Source: Clostridiales bacterium VE202-01
Lineage (GTDB): Bacteria; Bacillota_I; Bacilli_A; Erysipelotrichales; Coprobacillaceae
Length of the DNA stretch: 32,848 bases
Reading direction: 5' to 3'
Assembly (NCBI GenBank): GCA_000508865.1
Contig: BAHP02000012.1
Location: 1 to 32,848 of the forward strand
The notes below the pieces were generated by a model that was not told the origin of the DNA, made no database searches, and was given only the letters and a program-made list of their open reading frames with translations. The translations under genes were made by a program, and so were the position numbers. Of the stretch, positions 7,999 through 16,970 are shown piece by piece. Numbering within the stretch: the first letter of the stretch is position 1; each line of letters opens with the position of its first letter.

Positions 7999-9021
7999 TT
8001 ATTTATTAGGATATAGAACAACTTCTAAGGCTTCTCCCTTACGCATAGCATCAAGTCCTACCCCAAACTCATCCAAAGTTAAACGATGAGTAATCATATT
8101 TCTAAAATCTACAAGACCACTACTTAATAATTGAATTGTTGGTTCAAATGTAAAATGACCAATATAACTTCCTAAAATAGAAATATTTCTTGTTGCAATA
8201 TCACTTTGACAAATTGTTTGTCTTGCATTTCCATTTAATCCAAATAATAAAATTGTTCCTGATGCTCTTACACAAGCTAAAGCATCATTCAATAATGTCC
8301 CAACTGTATCGATCACAATATCAGCACCATAACCATTTGTTTCTTTTTTTATAATTTGAGCAAGATTTTCTTTGGCTGGGTTAATAACTCTTGTTGCTTT
8401 CATATCAGTTGCATACTTTGAACGATATTCAGATACTTCTGAAACAAAAACTTTTCCAGCTCCTTTTAATTGCAATAATTTTAAATAATAAAGTCCAATA
8501 GGTCCTCCTCCCAAAACAACGGCAGTTTGTCCTGGCATCATAGTTCCTAACTTTTGAATCCCTCCCATACAGCAATTTACTGGTTCTGCAAAAACAGCTA
8601 AGTCATCAGGTAATGTTGCAGGTACTTTTGTTGCTGCACTATCAGGTACAACAACATACTGTGCAAAAACACCGTCACTATCGACACCTTTAGCATTCAT
8701 GTTTAAACATGTATTATAGTGACCTGTTTGACATTCTTCGCAATATCCACATGGAATATTATTGTCAATCACAATACGATCACCTGGTTTATAACCTTTC
8801 ACGTCATTTCCGACTTCTTCAATCGTACCAACCATTTCATGTCCAAGAACGATTCCCTTTTTAGCATTCACTCCCGGTGGTGTTGATAAAATGTGCACAT
8901 CCGTTCCACAAATAGAACATGCATCAACCCTCACTAATAAATCAGTTGCTTTTTTCACTTTTGGCATCAAAACATCTTTGACAGCAAATTTTCCAATATC
9001 TTCAAAAACAATCGCTTTCAT
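7999..9021 (-). CDS. Zinc-dependent medium-chain alcohol/polyol dehydrogenase
   Basis: The 340 residues match the sorbitol/threonine dehydrogenase-like MDR family, which oxidises a secondary alcohol with NAD(P). Catalytic zinc ligands are visible at Cys38 (CSICGTDVH), His61 and Glu62 (GHEMVG). The structural zinc lobe has Cys91, Cys94, Cys97 and Cys105. The nucleotide-binding fold has the motif VLGGGPIGL at about 168-178. It is the first gene of the LacI-controlled operon, starting behind AGAGGAAAG. The promoter carries a palindromic operator immediately after its -10 box. The substrate is not readable from the sequence; a sugar or polyol is likely from the IolG-like neighbour and LacI control. 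Confidence 0.9.
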   Translation of the reverse strand: MKAIVFEDIGKFAVKDVLMPKVKKATDLLVRVDACSICGTDVHILSTPPGVNAKKGIVLGHEMVGTIEEVGNDVKGYKPGDRIVIDNNIPCGYCEECQTGHYNTCLNMNAKGVDSDGVFAQYVVVPDSAATKVPATLPDDLAVFAEPVNCCMGGIQKLGTMMPGQTAVVLGGGPIGLYYLKLLQLKGAGKVFVSEVSEYRSKYATDMKATRVINPAKENLAQIIKKETNGYGADIVIDTVGTLLNDALACVRASGTILLFGLNGNARQTICQSDIATRNISILGSYIGHFTFEPTIQLLSSGLVDFRNMITHRLTLDEFGVGLDAMRKGEALEVVLYPNK

Positions 9022-9060
9022 AATCTTTCCTCTTTAATATATACTTGTGCATAATTTAAC

Positions 9061-9078
9061 GTGCACGTGCACGTGCAC
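9061..9078. promoter_or_regulatory. Palindromic operator, three tandem CGTGCA hexamers
   Basis: GTGCACGTGCACGTGCAC is an 18-bp perfect palindrome built from the hexamer CGTGCA repeated three times (9060-9077, then C). It covers about +6 to +23 of the predicted transcript of the alcohol dehydrogenase operon, a position where a repressor would block initiation or elongation. The adjacent LacI gene is the obvious candidate to bind it (inference). It stands out as GC-rich in an AT-rich intergenic region. Confidence 0.7.
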
Positions 9079-9090
9079 TCCTTAAAATAT

Positions 9091-9118
9091 ATTATACTCT
9101 TATTTTTTTTAATCTCAA
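9091..9118 (-). promoter_or_regulatory. Promoter of the alcohol dehydrogenase operon
   Basis: TTGAGA (9113-9118) and an exact TATAAT (9091-9096) are separated by 16 bases. The palindromic operator begins about 12 bases downstream of the -10 box. Confidence 0.75.
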
Positions 9119-9139
9119 TAAAAAAAGAGCTTTTCTGCT

Positions 9140-10153
9140 CTAAATATTATATTTATTATAAATAGATATTGGTAAATACACATTCCCCTTAGGTAAAGAT
9201 GTACTATGTATAAAATATTCACATATATAAGATATCGTTTGTTTCCCTTGTAAATATGCACTTTGATCTACAATGTATGAAATCTTACCTGCTTTAATAT
9301 ATTCTTCATTTTCTGGCAACAAATCAAATCCAAATACTAATGGTCTTTTGGGCAGATCTAAATCATCTAAAACTTGACAAATAATATGTGTTCCATATCC
9401 AATCGTCACAACCATCTCATATGAATATGTCATTAATTCATGTTTGACCATATCATAAACTCTATCCGGCTCATCTTGAGTGTAAAGAACTTTTGTATAA
9501 TCAATCAACTCATCTTCATTAACTATTTCTAAAAAACCTTTGATTCTTTCGTTTTCTAATCTATTTTCTTCATGGCCACCTATCAATAAAATATGTGTCT
9601 GATCATGTCTTATATCTCTAACAAGTCCCGCCATACATTGACCACCCTGAAAATTATCAATACCAACATACCCATATCTCGATGAATCAAACAAATCAAT
9701 ATTCATTGTTAAAAAAGGTGTTCCATTCATAATAATTTCATTAACTTTATTAATAATATTTTGGGTATTATGACCAATGACTGCAAAAGCATCAACTTTT
9801 TCTTCAAGCTCATTCAAAGCATCAATGTATTCATTCTCATCAAGGCCTTCCAAATGTCTTATCATTAATTCGATTGAATAATCTTGATATTGAGCAATAG
9901 CATCTTCTACACCTTTTTTAATAATATCAAAGAAAGGATTATATTTTTGTATCAATATCACACCTATTTTATAAGGCTTTTTTTGAGAAAGAGCTCTTCC
10001 AAGAGCATTTGGCTGATAGTCATATTTTTCAATAATATCTTCTATTTTCTTTTTCGTTTCTTTAGAAACAGATCCTCTATTATGTATAACTCGATCTACA
10101 GTTCCTCTAGAAACATTTGCCATTTTTGCGATTTGAGAAATCGTCAACTTCAT
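9140..10153 (-). CDS. LacI-family transcriptional regulator
   Basis: The 337 residues have an N-terminal LacI helix-turn-helix (1-50: SQIAKMANVSRGTVDRVI) and a periplasmic-binding-protein-like effector domain (about 62-330). The TVDRVIHNRG variant of the recognition region, with a sugar-binding-type C-terminal domain, is common among regulators of sugar and polyol catabolism. The gene lies directly upstream of the alcohol dehydrogenase operon in the same direction and has its own promoter (TTGACT, 17, TATTAT). It most likely represses that operon through the palindrome at 9061-9078. The effector is unknown. Confidence 0.9.
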   Translation of the reverse strand: MKLTISQIAKMANVSRGTVDRVIHNRGSVSKETKKKIEDIIEKYDYQPNALGRALSQKKPYKIGVILIQKYNPFFDIIKKGVEDAIAQYQDYSIELMIRHLEGLDENEYIDALNELEEKVDAFAVIGHNTQNIINKVNEIIMNGTPFLTMNIDLFDSSRYGYVGIDNFQGGQCMAGLVRDIRHDQTHILLIGGHEENRLENERIKGFLEIVNEDELIDYTKVLYTQDEPDRVYDMVKHELMTYSYEMVVTIGYGTHIICQVLDDLDLPKRPLVFGFDLLPENEEYIKAGKISYIVDQSAYLQGKQTISYICEYFIHSTSLPKGNVYLPISIYNKYNI

Positions 10154-10196
10154 ATCTTCACTTCCTCACTTCTATAAACTCTTATAAATATAGCAT

Positions 10197-10225
10197 ATAA
10201 TATTATGAAAAAAAATGAAAGTCAA
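10197..10225 (-). promoter_or_regulatory. Promoter of the lacI-type gene
   Basis: TTGACT (10220-10225) and TATTAT (10197-10202) with a 17-base spacer, about 45 bases before the start codon. No copy of the CGTGCA palindrome is here, so autoregulation through that site is not indicated. Confidence 0.6.
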
Positions 10226-10347
10226 TTTCATCATATTTCAAGCAGCTCTAATTTTCAATAATATGAGCTCTTCTAATATCATAACCCCTATAATAACGCA
10301 AAAATTTTTAACAAATCAAAAAAATCTTCAAATATATTTTTACAGAC

Positions 10348-10387
10348 AAAAAACGAAGAATCAAGAATATCTCTTTATCTTCGTTTT
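10348..10387 (-). terminator. Terminator of asp23-fakA
   Basis: AAAACGAAGA (10350-10359) and TCTTCGTTTT (10378-10387) form a 10-bp stem with an 18-base loop. On the minus strand a T run follows, just after the fakA stop. Confidence 0.8.
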
Positions 10388-10392
10388 GTGAT

Positions 10393-12048
10393 TTATTCAA
10401 CCCCAATAATAAATGAATAAACCGGTTGTTTTCCATTTATCACTTCTAATTCCACTTCAAAATTATCCTCTATAAAACTTTCGATTTCTTCGATATCTTC
10501 ATCATTAACATCTTCACCATATATTAAAGTAACTAATTCTGAATCATCATCAATCAAACTTTCTAGTACAACTTTTAAAGCTTTCAATTTATTATCTTTG
10601 CAAGCTACAATATCCTTTTCAACCAAAGCCATATAATCATTAGCTTTAATTTCAACACCATCAATTACAGTATCTTTGATTGCAAATGTAACTTGTCCAG
10701 TTTTTACATTTTTGATTGCTTCATTCATTTCAGCAACGTTATCATCTAAAGCAGCATCTGGATTAAACATTATACATGCTGATAATCCCTGTGGTATCGT
10801 TTTAGTTGGGATAACAATTACATTTACTTCATCTTCAAGAATTGTAGCAGTCTGTTGCGCTGTCATAACAATATTAGAATTATTTGGTAGGATGATTACA
10901 TTTTTAGCATTTAAATTTTTGATCGCCTGAACCATATCTTCTGCCGATGGATTCATCGTTTGACCACCGCTAACAACATAATCACAGTGCAATTCTAAAA
11001 ATGCATCCTTCAATCCATCACCTGCACATACAGATATGATTGCAGTTTCCTTAGCTTCTTGAACTGGCTTAGTATTATCATCAACACCCACGATTGACTT
11101 TGTATTATTTTGAATCGTATCAGCTTGTTCCTGCATATTTTCTATCTTTAGCTTTACAAATTCACCAAATCTTTGAGCAATATTTAAAGCGTTTCCTGGC
11201 TTTAAAGTGTGTACATGGACCTTAACTATGTCCTCATCCTGCACAACTACAATACTTTCCCCAGGAATTCTAGCTAACTCTTTTTTTAATTGATCTTCTT
11301 TAAACTTATTAACTAATGAAGGTTCTAAACGAAGAATAAATTCTGTACAATATCCATATCCTTCTTCTCCACCTTCAACTTCAGCAACAGCATCCATTGC
11401 TGAAGAAGATGATTTGATTTCTACATAATCAACCCTTTCACCAGCAAGAGCTGCCATAAAACCAGTAAATACCAATAATAAACCAGCTCCACCGCTATCT
11501 ACTACTCCAACTTCCTTCAACACCGGCAACAATTCTGGTGTTTTTTCAAGTGAGATTTCTGCTTCTTTTACAAAATAAGAAAAAACGTCCTCAATTTCCA
11601 TTCCTTCTTTTGCATATTTAACAACGGCATCACCCGCTTCACGAATCACTGTTAAAATAGTCCCTTCAACTGGACGCATAACTGCCTTATAAGCAACTTT
11701 AGCTCCATTTTCCAAGGCCTGTGCCCAAAGAACTGCATCTGCTTCTTCATGCCCTTGTAAAGCCATTGCAACTCCTCTAAAGATTTGTGACAAGATAACT
11801 CCTGAATTACCTCTAGCTCCCATTAGTAGCCCTTTAGATAACTTTTTAGATATTTCTCCAATATTGTTAGAATCTAGATTTTCAATTTCTTTAGCACCTG
11901 CTAAAAATGTCAAAGACATATTTGTTCCAGTATCACCATCAGGTACCGGAAAGACATTTAACGCATCAATTTCAGGATGATTATTATGCAAAGTATTAGC
12001 TCCACACAACACCATCTCTTTAAATAATTTACCAGATAATATTTTCAT
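10393..12048 (-). CDS. fakA: Fatty acid kinase FakA (DhaL-type ATP-binding subunit, YloV family)
   Basis: The 551 residues start with a DhaL-like domain (1-200) bearing the nucleotide/Mg motif PDGDTGTNM at 36-44 and MGARGNSGVILSQIF. A DAK1-like C-terminal part follows; that full layout is FakA/YloV. With a FakB lipid-binding partner, not in this window, FakA phosphorylates fatty acids for phospholipid synthesis. It starts 12 bases after the reconstructed asp23 stop behind AGAGGAGATAG. The order asp23-fakA beside rpmB is conserved in Firmicutes and supports the call. The length is normal. Confidence 0.93.
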   Translation of the reverse strand: MKILSGKLFKEMVLCGANTLHNNHPEIDALNVFPVPDGDTGTNMSLTFLAGAKEIENLDSNNIGEISKKLSKGLLMGARGNSGVILSQIFRGVAMALQGHEEADAVLWAQALENGAKVAYKAVMRPVEGTILTVIREAGDAVVKYAKEGMEIEDVFSYFVKEAEISLEKTPELLPVLKEVGVVDSGGAGLLLVFTGFMAALAGERVDYVEIKSSSSAMDAVAEVEGGEEGYGYCTEFILRLEPSLVNKFKEDQLKKELARIPGESIVVVQDEDIVKVHVHTLKPGNALNIAQRFGEFVKLKIENMQEQADTIQNNTKSIVGVDDNTKPVQEAKETAIISVCAGDGLKDAFLELHCDYVVSGGQTMNPSAEDMVQAIKNLNAKNVIILPNNSNIVMTAQQTATILEDEVNVIVIPTKTIPQGLSACIMFNPDAALDDNVAEMNEAIKNVKTGQVTFAIKDTVIDGVEIKANDYMALVEKDIVACKDNKLKALKVVLESLIDDDSELVTLIYGEDVNDEDIEEIESFIEDNFEVELEVINGKQPVYSFIIGVE

Positions 12049-12060
12049 TTTCTATCTCCT

Positions 12061-12416
12061 CTACTCTATTCCACGTACACCTTGAACATATACATTAACA
12101 GCTTCAACATTAACATCTAAAGTAGATTCAACAACATATTTTACTTTCTTTTGCACTTCATGCAAACTTCGGTCATCTTGATTCCATATCCTAACAATAC
12201 ATAAAGATCTAAAATAAGTCCTGTCTCACCATCACGAGCGACTATACCTTTAGAATAATTTTCTTTACGCAAAAGATCATAATAGCCATCTTTTAACTTT
12301 TTCTTACTGGCCATCCCTACAACCCCGTAACATTCGATTGCTGCCCCACCAGCGATTGTAGCAACAACATCCAGTGATATATTGACAGTTCCCATATTAT
12401 TATTTTTTTCAATCAT
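12061..12416 (-). CDS. Asp23/Gls24-family envelope stress protein (YloU-like), with apparent frameshift
   Basis: The uninterrupted frame from 12416 stops at 12141 after 91 codons. The family C-terminus continues in another frame (KVKYVVESTLDVNVEAVNVY, then VQGVRGIE) to a stop at 12061. One missing base at about 12157-12160 (ATGAAGTG where ATGGAAGTG is expected) restores 118 residues, the usual family size. N-terminal features (TVNISLDVVATIAGGAAIEC, GVVGMA) are typical. It begins behind a strong AAGGAGG, has its own promoter, and precedes fakA. Asp23-type proteins associate with the membrane and with envelope homeostasis. A pyrimidine/purine-neutral single-base error is likelier than a real loss. 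Confidence 0.85.
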
Positions 12417-12462
12417 TTATATACCTCCTTGTATCTATCTTGTCGATACTCATCAATAACTA

Positions 12463-12491
12463 ATTATATCTTAAAAAGCAGTTCTTGACAA
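12463..12491 (-). promoter_or_regulatory. Promoter of asp23-fakA
   Basis: TTGTCA (12486-12491) and exact TATAAT (12463-12468) with a 17-base spacer. A second possible pair (TTGCAA at 12532-12537, TAAAAT at 12510-12515) lies further upstream. Confidence 0.75.
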
Positions 12492-12568
12492 TTACTAACA
12501 CTAGAATTTATTTTAACAGAACTCATTTTTATTGCAAGAAAAAAATATTGATTTTTTTTTAAAAATAA

Positions 12569-12597
12569 TTGATTTTCTCATCAAATAATGATAGAAT
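12569..12597 (+). promoter_or_regulatory. Promoter of rpmB
   Basis: TTGATT (12569-12574) and TAGAAT (12592-12597) with a 17-base spacer, directed away from the asp23 promoter. Confidence 0.7.
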
Positions 12598-12640
12598 ATC
12601 CAAGTACGTTAAAACACTACTAATGAAGAGGAGGAGAACC

Positions 12641-12826
12641 ATGTCAAGAAAATGTCAAATAAGTGGTAGAGGACCTATGTCTGGAAATACACGTTCTCAC
12701 GCATTAAACTCAAGTAGAAGAAAATGGAATGTTAATTTACAAAAAGCTACTATTTTAGTAGATGGTAAACCTACAACAGTAAGAATTTCTGCTAGAGAAT
12801 TAAGAACTTTGAGAAAATCAGCTTAA
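12641..12826 (+). CDS. rpmB: Ribosomal protein bL28
   Basis: The 61 residues start with [20 protein letters not shown] and are a complete L28 of the large ribosomal subunit. The ATG at 12641 follows GAGGAGGAG; an extension upstream in frame overlaps the promoter and is not used. It is the only clear plus-strand gene in the window and is divergent from asp23-fakA, a conserved Firmicutes arrangement. The N-terminal Cys of bL28 is present, without a clear full zinc-ligand set. Confidence 0.97.
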   Translation: MSRKCQISGRGPMSGNTRSHALNSSRRKWNVNLQKATILVDGKPTTVRISARELRTLRKSA

Positions 12827-12833
12827 TAATATA

Positions 12834-12860
12834 AATAGTACTACTATCAGTACTATTTTT
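12834..12860 (+). terminator. Terminator of rpmB
   Basis: AATAGTACT (12834-12842) pairs with AGTACTATT (12849-12857) and is followed by T, eight bases after the rpmB stop. Confidence 0.85.
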
Positions 12861-12902
12861 ATTTTATCCAATTATAATTATTCTATGATACAAATTAATA
12901 AC

Positions 12903-12973
12903 AAAAAGTGTTAAAACATAAGTTTTCATTTATTCCAATCATCAAATAAAAACTATAATTTTAAACACTTTTT
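12903..12973. repeat. Long imperfect inverted repeat between rpmB and the response regulator
   Basis: AAAAAGTGTT (12903-12912) pairs with AACACTTTTT (12964-12973). The pairing continues inward through an A/T stretch with one bulge and then AGTTTTCATTT against AAATAAAAACT. The two genes flanking it converge, so it may serve as a terminator of the regulator operon. Confidence 0.6.
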
Positions 12974-12983
12974 TACTATATAA

Positions 12984-14492
12984 CTAATCAAACTTCGATT
13001 TATATTCTTTTGGTGTTAACCCTGTAACCTTTTTAAACACTTTAGAAAAATAATTATGACTTCTAAACCCCAATTCAACTGCTATTTCTTTAATTTGATA
13101 GTTTCCCTTCAACATTTCTTTAGCTTTTTCAATTCGATATTCAGTAACTAAATCTGTGAAATTTTTAGATGTATGAGTACTTAGTAGATTACTGATATAA
13201 AATGGTGTCACGCCTAAATATGATGCAACATTATTTAAAGTAATGTTCTTTTTATAATTAAGCGATATATAAGCCAAAGCCTTCTTTACTAAAACATTAG
13301 ATGATTTTTTATCACATTTATTAATAGATTTAACTAAATTATCTAAAAAAACATTTATCTTCTCCAGTAGATCACGATGAGGATTATCACTATCCAATTC
13401 TATTACATATTCCTGATCATAAAAATCAATTTTAGATTTGAATTCCTGGTTAAATAAAGTAATTAATGTCTTATTAAAATCTTGAATAATTTTTAATAAC
13501 GAAACTTTGTCTATATATATAATTTCCAAATAAAACAAATTAATTCTTCGTTGCATATTTAATGTATCAAACTTTAAAAAATCTTTTATTAAATTTTGAC
13601 ATAATTTTTCTACATCATATGAATACCCTGTCGATAAACTATTTTTAGAATCACTTTCTTTTAACTCAATTATAGAACCAATATTTTTTATTGCCGACAC
13701 ATAAGATTCATAAAAATTTTCATAATTAACACAAATATCTCCAACCCCCATTTGATCCAAACCATAAAAATACTTCTTTATTAAAGCCTCAAATATTTGA
13801 ATATCCTGATTTGATAATCTCGCAAGACTAAAAACAAATAAAACATGCACTTCATAATAACTATCTTTCATACAGCGGCAGCCAAGATCTTCTATCTCAG
13901 CAATAAATGAATGAATTTGATAAGGCTGAAAACTATTTTTTTGAAAAACTATACAAAATCCTGATTTAGGAACAATATTTAAAAGCGAAAAATATTTTCT
14001 TATTTCATCAGGTTTAGAATTTTGAACAATACTATGAATACAATCACTTTCAATGATTGGTCTAAGTTCCTCCATCTTTAAGACTAATTGCGTAGCTTGA
14101 TTTTTCTCGTTTTTCTTCTTATCGATCTTATTAATTATCTGATAAATAATATTACACATATTTTCAATCGATACAGGTTTTAAAATAAAATCCTCTACAT
14201 CCAGCTTGATTGCTTCTTGAGCATATTCAAAATAATTATAGGAGGTGATCACTAAGCTCACGATATCCTTATTTATTTTTTTAGCAAATCCAATCGTTTC
14301 TAAACCATTGATTCCAGGCAAATTAATATCGCTAACTATGATATCAATATCTACATCTTTTAATATTTCCAAAGCTTCCATTCCATTAGAGGCGTTATAT
14401 ACAATCAAAGATTGTGAAAAATGTTCTTTTAATAGTGATACAAACGCTTTACGCTCTATTTCTTCATCTTCGACAACTAATATCCGATACAT
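12984..14492 (-). CDS. AraC-type response regulator (YesN family)
   Basis: The 502 residues have an N-terminal receiver domain with Glu8-Asp9, phospho-acceptor Asp55 (IIVSDINLPGING) and a Lys-Pro motif (FILKPVS). A long middle region follows, then a C-terminal AraC DNA-binding domain of two helix-turn-helices (about 400-500: FTDLVTEYRIEKAKEMLK, then SHNYFSKVFKKVTGLTPKEY). The frame is open to 14516, but GGAGG lies six bases before the ATG at 14492, so that start is chosen. It overlaps the end of the kinase gene by 29 bases. It is phosphorylated by the kinase next door (inference) and probably activates sugar-uptake or catabolic genes outside the window. Confidence 0.9.
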   Translation of the reverse strand: MYRILVVEDEEIERKAFVSLLKEHFSQSLIVYNASNGMEALEILKDVDIDIIVSDINLPGINGLETIGFAKKINKDIVSLVITSYNYFEYAQEAIKLDVEDFILKPVSIENMCNIIYQIINKIDKKKNEKNQATQLVLKMEELRPIIESDCIHSIVQNSKPDEIRKYFSLLNIVPKSGFCIVFQKNSFQPYQIHSFIAEIEDLGCRCMKDSYYEVHVLFVFSLARLSNQDIQIFEALIKKYFYGLDQMGVGDICVNYENFYESYVSAIKNIGSIIELKESDSKNSLSTGYSYDVEKLCQNLIKDFLKFDTLNMQRRINLFYLEIIYIDKVSLLKIIQDFNKTLITLFNQEFKSKIDFYDQEYVIELDSDNPHRDLLEKINVFLDNLVKSINKCDKKSSNVLVKKALAYISLNYKKNITLNNVASYLGVTPFYISNLLSTHTSKNFTDLVTEYRIEKAKEMLKGNYQIKEIAVELGFRSHNYFSKVFKKVTGLTPKEYKSKFD

Positions 14493-15942
14493 AAATTTCC
14501 TCCACTTTAATTTCAATAATTACTTCAAAACCACAACCAGGATAACTATTAAATGATATTTGTGCTGTATTTCCATAAAACATTTTAATGCGCTGGATCA
14601 CATTATACAAACCAAGGTTGTTTTTATTTTTGTCATGAAAATCATTTAAAATTCCTTTTTCTAAAATTTCTGTTTCTAACCCTATCCCATTGTCACTAAC
14701 ACTAATAACTATATGATCATCAATGTGCTGAACATTAATTAAAACTTCCCCATCTTTAATTACATCCTTTAACCCATGCTTTACTGAATTTTCTACTAAT
14801 GGCTGAATCAACATACCAGGAACTTGAATATTAGGCAAATTATCTTCAACGTTCAAAACAAACTTGATTCTTTGATGAAATCTTCTTTCTTGAATATAAA
14901 TATAATTTTCAATTGATTCAATCTCACTATATAAATCACTTGTTCTATTTGCTTTATCTAAAGCATATCGTAGTAACATTGATGTTTTATTGACCATCGC
15001 ACTTGTATCCATCGCTTTTTCTTTATAAGCAGTTTTATAAATCATATTTAAAGTGTTAAATAAAAAGTGGGGATTAATTTGATTTTGAAGCAATTTTAAT
15101 TCACTTAAAGCTAATAATTCATCTTTTTTTAAATTCTCATTTTCCTTTTCTAATAATTGATGCTTTAATGCAGCTTTTTCTTTTTCGTTTTGAATATTTC
15201 TTTGCACATGCTGTGCCATATCCTCTAAAGCAAAGCACAATCCTTCCATTTCCATCGAAGTATTAGAAATACTTGAAAGATCATACTCACCCCTTTTTAT
15301 TAATTTAATATTATTCAATATTTGATATAAAGGCTGTGTAAAAGAACGTACTGTAATAACCGAAAACAAAATAAGCCAAATTATCCCTGCTACCATAATA
15401 ATTGCAATTACAATAAAAAGCAGATTTTCATAATTATGAATTTCTTCTCTTTGACTCTTGATTCCGTCAGTTAAATACTCATAATAAGTTGTACTTGTTT
15501 TTTCAATCAAAGAAAATTGATTCAGTAGTTCATTATATTTTACCTGATAATCTAATCCACCAACATCTTTAGCTTCCTTTGCAGCATCCTGATAACTTTC
15601 AAGCATATTACTAAGCAAATCAAAGCGCCAGCGATATTCATCATCAATATTATCTTTAACATTTTTCAATTTATCCTGAGCTATCGAAATACAACGATTA
15701 TATGTATCAATATCTTCTAAATTTTCCGTATATAAATAACTTTTAAAACTAAAATTAGCCTGTGCTACATAATCATAAAACTCATTTATATCATCATATA
15801 AAGAAATTGCATTATTATATTTTATTGTTGTATTTTGCGATAAAATATAATTTATCACCATAAAAACTGTCATTATACAAACCAAACTAAAATTCAGTTT
15901 TATAATGCTATGTTTAAAACTTATCTTTGATTTATCCTTCAT
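14464..15942 (-). CDS. Sensor histidine kinase (YesM/LytS-type)
   Basis: The 492 residues have transmembrane helices at about 14-35 and 174-198 around an extracellular helical domain. A HAMP-like segment follows at about 198-250, then a coiled coil, the His_kinase domain with His292 (QINPHFLFNTLNMIYK), and a HATPase with Asn385 (PLVENSVKHGL) and DNGIGL at 417-422. The start ATG overlaps the stop of the binding-protein gene by four bases, which implies translational coupling. The extracellular part is a helix bundle rather than a known ligand domain, so it may sense ligand through the binding lipoprotein (inference). Confidence 0.92.
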   Translation of the reverse strand: MKDKSKISFKHSIIKLNFSLVCIMTVFMVINYILSQNTTIKYNNAISLYDDINEFYDYVAQANFSFKSYLYTENLEDIDTYNRCISIAQDKLKNVKDNIDDEYRWRFDLLSNMLESYQDAAKEAKDVGGLDYQVKYNELLNQFSLIEKTSTTYYEYLTDGIKSQREEIHNYENLLFIVIAIIMVAGIIWLILFSVITVRSFTQPLYQILNNIKLIKRGEYDLSSISNTSMEMEGLCFALEDMAQHVQRNIQNEKEKAALKHQLLEKENENLKKDELLALSELKLLQNQINPHFLFNTLNMIYKTAYKEKAMDTSAMVNKTSMLLRYALDKANRTSDLYSEIESIENYIYIQERRFHQRIKFVLNVEDNLPNIQVPGMLIQPLVENSVKHGLKDVIKDGEVLINVQHIDDHIVISVSDNGIGLETEILEKGILNDFHDKNKNNLGLYNVIQRIKMFYGNTAQISFNSYPGCGFEVIIEIKVEEIYVSDISCRR

Positions 15943-16876
15943 TTTAATTCCTCTTGATAATCATCTACATTTTCTTTAGTTACCAGCACTAATTTCACAC
16001 TATTAACTTTTTGGGTTAACTCTTTTCCATTAACCAAATAATCATATAACCAATTTACTCCTTCATAACCATAATTATAAAATGATGTAGCTACACTGCC
16101 ATCTATTTGTTTATCTTTAATTAATTTAATTGTTTCTGGCATATCATCCACACCATAGATAAGCATCGCATCTCGAATTTCTAACTCTTTAGCCGCTTCG
16201 TTACAAGAAATAGCTGATTCACCAGCAAAATTAATAGCGACATTGATCGTTGTTGAAGATAAAGTATTCAACCATTCCTTTTTAGCTCGTACTGAATCCG
16301 ATTTTGATTCACTAACAGTTTTAATCACAAAACCCCCTTCATGTTTCGCAAAAACATTTTCTACTTCTTTAATTTGTTCACTAGCTATGTCAAAATCTTT
16401 TTCTGCCACTTGTATTCCAATTTCCAAAAAGACATCTTTGCCTAATTTTTTTTCTATATCAGATAAAAAAAGTTCTGCCTGTTCATTAAAATTCTTTCCC
16501 AAATACGCAAAACGTTCACAATCTTTAATATCTGAATCAACCAATAAAATAGGAATTCCTTTTTCTTTAGCTCTATCTATAATATCCTTATTAATTACCC
16601 CCTGAGTAATTATTGCATCGGCTTTTTGAGCAATTGCTGTTTCGATCACTTCTTCCATCTTAGCTGTATCAATCGCTGTTGGACCCAGCCAATCACCATG
16701 AATTTTTTTCTCACTGCAGGCTTTATCGAAACCCTCTTTTGCTTTTAACCAGATTTCATGTTCTTTCAACGGCGTTGCAAATACAAAATAAAGTGATTTT
16801 TCTGTTTTTATTTTAGTTTTTTCACCGCATCCTGTAATAAATAAACTAATTAATAATATATATATAATTTTTTCAT
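15939..16876 (-). CDS. Sugar-type periplasmic-binding lipoprotein (Peripla_BP_4), apparent frameshift in the signal peptide
   Basis: The frame open from 16769 lacks a start with a signal peptide. Upstream, ATG at 16874-16876 followed by A6 stops after eight codons. One more A gives MKKIIYILLISLFITGC with a lipobox Cys17, then continues in the main frame for 312 residues in total. The body is a ribose/xylose-type binding fold (YFVFATPLKEHEIW, AIAQKADAIITQGV, ATSFYNYGYEGVNWL). It is the first gene of a three-gene operon with the kinase and regulator and has no ABC permease or ATPase next to it, so a sensory rather than transport role is likely. An exact TATAAT (16900-16905) lies upstream without a recognisable -35 box. 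Confidence 0.85.
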
Positions 16877-16928
16877 ATCCCTACATCCCTTCAATAATAA
16901 TTATACATTAATTTATGATTAAAAGGAT

Positions 16929-16965
16929 AAAAAAAGAGTCGAAACTTTAGACAAAGTCTCGACTC
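16929..16965 (-). terminator. Terminator of dnaK-dnaJ
   Basis: GAGTCGAAACTTT (16936-16948) pairs with AAAGTCTCGACTC (16953-16965) with one mismatch and a four-base loop. Seven T follow on the minus strand, shortly after the dnaJ stop. Confidence 0.9.
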
Positions 16966-16970
16966 ATATC

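Noticed and set aside
4640-9021. Bile-acid (bai) operon
   Set aside because: Only the flavoprotein resembles BaiCD/BaiH. No BaiB, BaiE, BaiF or BaiG is present, and the neighbours are sugar-type dehydrogenases under LacI.
12569-12640. Upstream extension of rpmB
   Set aside because: It overlaps the promoter; the GAGGAGGAG site and the family N-terminus fix the start at 12641.
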